Source: Streptomyces filipinensis (lineage in GTDB: Bacteria; Actinomycetota; Actinomycetes; Streptomycetales; Streptomycetaceae). Taken from it: 64,000 nt of DNA. Where the stretch lies: positions 328,173 through 392,172 of the forward strand of contig NZ_BMTD01000006.1 in the NCBI RefSeq assembly GCF_014649495.1, read 5' to 3'. Under the pieces are notes generated by a model that had not been told where the DNA came from, did no database searches, and saw nothing but the letters and a program-made list of their open reading frames with translations. The stretch's first letter is position 1. The number at the start of each line of letters is the position of its first letter. Position numbers and translations under genes: made by a program. This document shows, one piece after another, positions 62,015-64,000 of this stretch.

Positions 62015-63301
62015 ATGAGCAAGATCCTGATCCGTGGTGCGAAGGTGCTCGGCGGCGAGGCGCAGGACGTGCTGATCGACGGCGAGACCATCGCCGAGGT
62101 GGGAACCGGCCTGTCCGCCGAGGGTGCCGAGGTCGTCGAGGCCGCCGGCAAGGTGCTGCTGCCGGGCCTGGTCGACCTGCACACCCATCTGCGCGAGCCC
62201 GGCCGCGAGGACTCCGAGACGGTCCTCACCGGCACCCGCGCGGCGGCCACCGGCGGCTACACGGCCGTCTTCGCCATGGCCAACACCTTCCCGGTCGCCG
62301 ACACCGCCGGTGTCGTCGAGCAGGTCTACCGGCTCGGCCAGGAGCACGGCTACTGCGACGTGCAGCCCATCGGCGCCGTCACCGTCGGCCTGGAGGGCAG
62401 GAAGCTCGCCGAGCTGGGCGCCATGCACGAGTCGGCCGCCGGGGTCACCGTCTTCTCCGACGACGGCAAGTGCGTGGACGACGCGGTGATCATGCGCCGC
62501 GCGCTGGAGTACGTGAAGGCGTTCGGCGGTGTCGTCGCCCAGCACGCCCAGGAGCCGCGCCTCACCGAGGGCGCCCAGATGAACGAGGGTGTCGTCTCGG
62601 CCGAGCTGGGCCTGGGCGGCTGGCCGGCCGTCGCCGAGGAGTCGATCATCGCCCGGGACGTGCTGCTCGCCGAGCACGTCGGCTCCCGCGTCCACATCTG
62701 CCACCTGTCGACCGCCGGCAGCGTCGAGATCGTCCGCTGGGCCAAGTCCCGCGGGATCGACGTCACCGCCGAGGTCACCCCGCACCACCTGCTCCTCACC
62801 GACGAGCTGGTGCGGACGTACAACCCCGTCTACAAGGTCAACCCGCCGCTGCGCACCGAGCGCGATGTGCATGCCCTGCGCGCGGCCCTGGCCGACGGCA
62901 CGATCGACATCGTCGCCACCGACCACGCCCCGCACCCGCACGAGGACAAGGACTGCGAGTGGGCCGCGGCCGCCATGGGCATGGTGGGCCTGGAGACCGC
63001 GTTGTCAGTGGTCCAGGAGACCATGGTCGACACGGGCCTGCTGGACTGGGCCGGCGTAGCCGACCGCATGTCCTTCAAGCCCGCGCAGATCGGACAGGCC
63101 ACCGGGCACGGCCGTCCCGTCTCGGCTGGTGAGCCCGCCAACCTCACCCTCGTCGACACGGAATACCGTGGCCAGGTGGACCCCGCGGGCTTCGCCTCGC
63201 GCAGCCGCAACACCCCGTACGAGGGTCGCGAGCTGCCGGGCCGTGTGACGCACACGTGGCTGCGGGGCAAGGCCACGCTCGTCGACGGGAAGCTCACGTG
63301 A
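62015..63301 (+). CDS. pyrC: dihydroorotase
   Basis: A 428-residue amidohydrolase (type I) with metal ligands H56xH58 in DLHTHLREPG, AQHAQEPRL, VTPHHLLLTDE and VATDHAPHPHED. It closes N-carbamoyl-aspartate to dihydroorotate. ATG 62015. Its stop overlaps the next GTG by 4 bp. Confidence 0.97.
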   Translation: MSKILIRGAKVLGGEAQDVLIDGETIAEVGTGLSAEGAEVVEAAGKVLLPGLVDLHTHLREPGREDSETVLTGTRAAATGGYTAVFAMANTFPVADTAGVVEQVYRLGQEHGYCDVQPIGAVTVGLEGRKLAELGAMHESAAGVTVFSDDGKCVDDAVIMRRALEYVKAFGGVVAQHAQEPRLTEGAQMNEGVVSAELGLGGWPAVAEESIIARDVLLAEHVGSRVHICHLSTAGSVEIVRWAKSRGIDVTAEVTPHHLLLTDELVRTYNPVYKVNPPLRTERDVHALRAALADGTIDIVATDHAPHPHEDKDCEWAAAAMGMVGLETALSVVQETMVDTGLLDWAGVADRMSFKPAQIGQATGHGRPVSAGEPANLTLVDTEYRGQVDPAGFASRSRNTPYEGRELPGRVTHTWLRGKATLVDGKLT

Positions 63302-63858
63302 CACCTGTAATCCTGCTGGCCGAGGCCAAGAGGTCGGCCGAGGTCACCGACTGGCCGGCCCGCATCGGCTGGCTCGTCGGACTCCTGCTCTTCATCGCGC
63401 TCGTCTACTGGCTGATGCGCGAGGGCTGGAAGTGGCGCGGCACGCTCCAGAGCGACCTTCCCGCACCGCCCAGCGCGCCGGAGGAGACCGGCCCGGCGAA
63501 ACTGAGCATGAGCGGCCGCTACCACGGCTCCACCACCGCGGGGCAGTGGCTGGACCGCATCGTGGCCCACGGCCTGGGCACCCGCAGCCGGGCCGAGCTC
63601 ACCCTGACGGACGCGGGTCTGGAGGTCGAACGCCCCGGAGCGACCGACTTCTTCGTCCCCACCGCCGCACTGCGCGGGGCCCGGCTGGACAAGGGCATCG
63701 CCGGCAAGGTCCTCACCGAGGGCGGCCTGCTGGTGGTGACCTGGGCGCTCGGCGACAAACTGATCGACTCCGGCTTCCGCTCCGAGCACGCGGCCGAGCA
63801 CACCGAGTGGGTCGACACCCTGAACCAGATGATCAACGACACGGAAGGCGCGCGATGA
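63298..63858 (+). CDS. membrane protein with PH-like domain, in the pyr operon
   Basis: A 186-residue protein: one transmembrane helix (IGWLVGLLLFIALVYWLM) near residue 22-40, then a beta-rich domain (RAELTLTDAGLEVERPGATD, FVPTAALRGARLDKG, LLVVTWALG) of the kind annotated as PH-like. It overlaps pyrC and carA by 4 bp on each side, a constant feature of Streptomyces pyr operons, yet it has no known role in pyrimidine synthesis. GTG start. Confidence 0.85.
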   Translation: MTPVILLAEAKRSAEVTDWPARIGWLVGLLLFIALVYWLMREGWKWRGTLQSDLPAPPSAPEETGPAKLSMSGRYHGSTTAGQWLDRIVAHGLGTRSRAELTLTDAGLEVERPGATDFFVPTAALRGARLDKGIAGKVLTEGGLLVVTWALGDKLIDSGFRSEHAAEHTEWVDTLNQMINDTEGAR

Positions 63859-64000
63859 CGACCTCCACCAGGGGAGCTGCCAGGGTTCCCGCCGTACTCG
63901 TCCTGGAGGACGGCCGTGTCTTCCGCGGCCGTGCCTACGGGGCCGTGGGGGAGACCTTCGGCGAGGCCGTGTTCTCCACCGGGATGACGGGTTACCAGGA
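63855..64000 (+). CDS. carA: carbamoyl phosphate synthase small subunit, 3' end cut by window edge
   Basis: The first 48 residues are visible: VPAVLVLEDGRVFRGRAYGA, then GETFGEAVFSTGMTGYQE, the well-conserved N-terminal block of CarA. The glutaminase domain lies beyond the window. It should supply ammonia to CarB for carbamoyl phosphate (pyrimidine and arginine synthesis). Start ATG overlaps the PH-protein stop (ATGA). Confidence 0.95.
   Translation, partial: MTTSTRGAARVPAVLVLEDGRVFRGRAYGAVGETFGEAVFSTGMTGYQ

Noticed and set aside
63002..63024. A third TTGTCAGTG block (damage-promoter-like) inside pyrC
   Set aside because: After 8 bp it reads GACCAT, not TAnnnT, and it lies within a conserved coding region with no repair gene downstream.

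Overview
The window is chromosomal DNA of a Streptomyces (high-GC actinomycete). Evidence: very high GC with G/C third codon positions, many GTG and TTG starts, 4-bp ATGA/GTGA overlaps, and Streptomyces-specific genes: ssgB (sporulation), bldD (developmental master regulator with an intact c-di-GMP signature) and a phosphatidylinositol mannoside block. From memory, the order matches the S. coelicolor SCO1484 to SCO1541 block read in reverse; I could not check this by alignment.

Layout. 1-6.5 kb: accessory-looking end with a cut-off GNAT protein, DsbA-like protein, 35-bp tandem repeat, small membrane proteins, a CGNR regulator, ssgB, and two identical tRNA-Val(CAC) genes that bracket gene-poor DNA with a decayed sugar-binding lipoprotein gene. 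6.5-13.6 kb: DEDDh exonuclease, a coupled DUF4365 plus unknown gene pair, thrS, a HIT protein and a large membrane protein. 13.7-19.6 kb: EF-G-like GTPase, then pgsA, a PIM acyltransferase and a PimA-type mannosyltransferase. 19.7-31.6 kb: pdxST, yebC, ruvCAB, yajC-secDF, apt, relA. 31.6-42.7 kb: DUF349 protein, cyclophilin, MBL hydrolase, hisS, a coupled ABC transporter/two-component operon, VKOR, rarA, rpsD. 42.7-56 kb: a 59-bp tandem array, an AfsR-like NB-ARC protein, alaS-ruvX-mltG and aroECKB, interrupted by a lower-GC patch (about 50.3-52.1 kb) carrying a small secreted protein. 56-64 kb: P-loop protein, M24-family protein, efp, nusB, bldD, and pyrR-pyrB-pyrC-(PH protein)-carA running off the right edge.

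Regulation readable from sequence: two DNA-damage (RecA-NDp/PafBC-type) promoters in front of ruvCAB and rarA; a perfect SigR (thiol-stress) promoter before relA; a PyrR RNA-binding hairpin over the pyrR ribosome-binding site; a candidate BldD operator between bldD and pyrR; a strong HrdB-type promoter in the lower-GC patch; and several bidirectional terminators, one a 52-nt perfect palindrome.

Most of the window is conserved core genome. The parts least explained by known biology are the DUF4365 pair (7.4-9.2 kb), the tRNA-Val duplication, the mltG/aroE low-GC patch, the 59-bp array, and two enzyme homologues with altered catalytic or nucleotide-binding residues (EF-G-like, M24).
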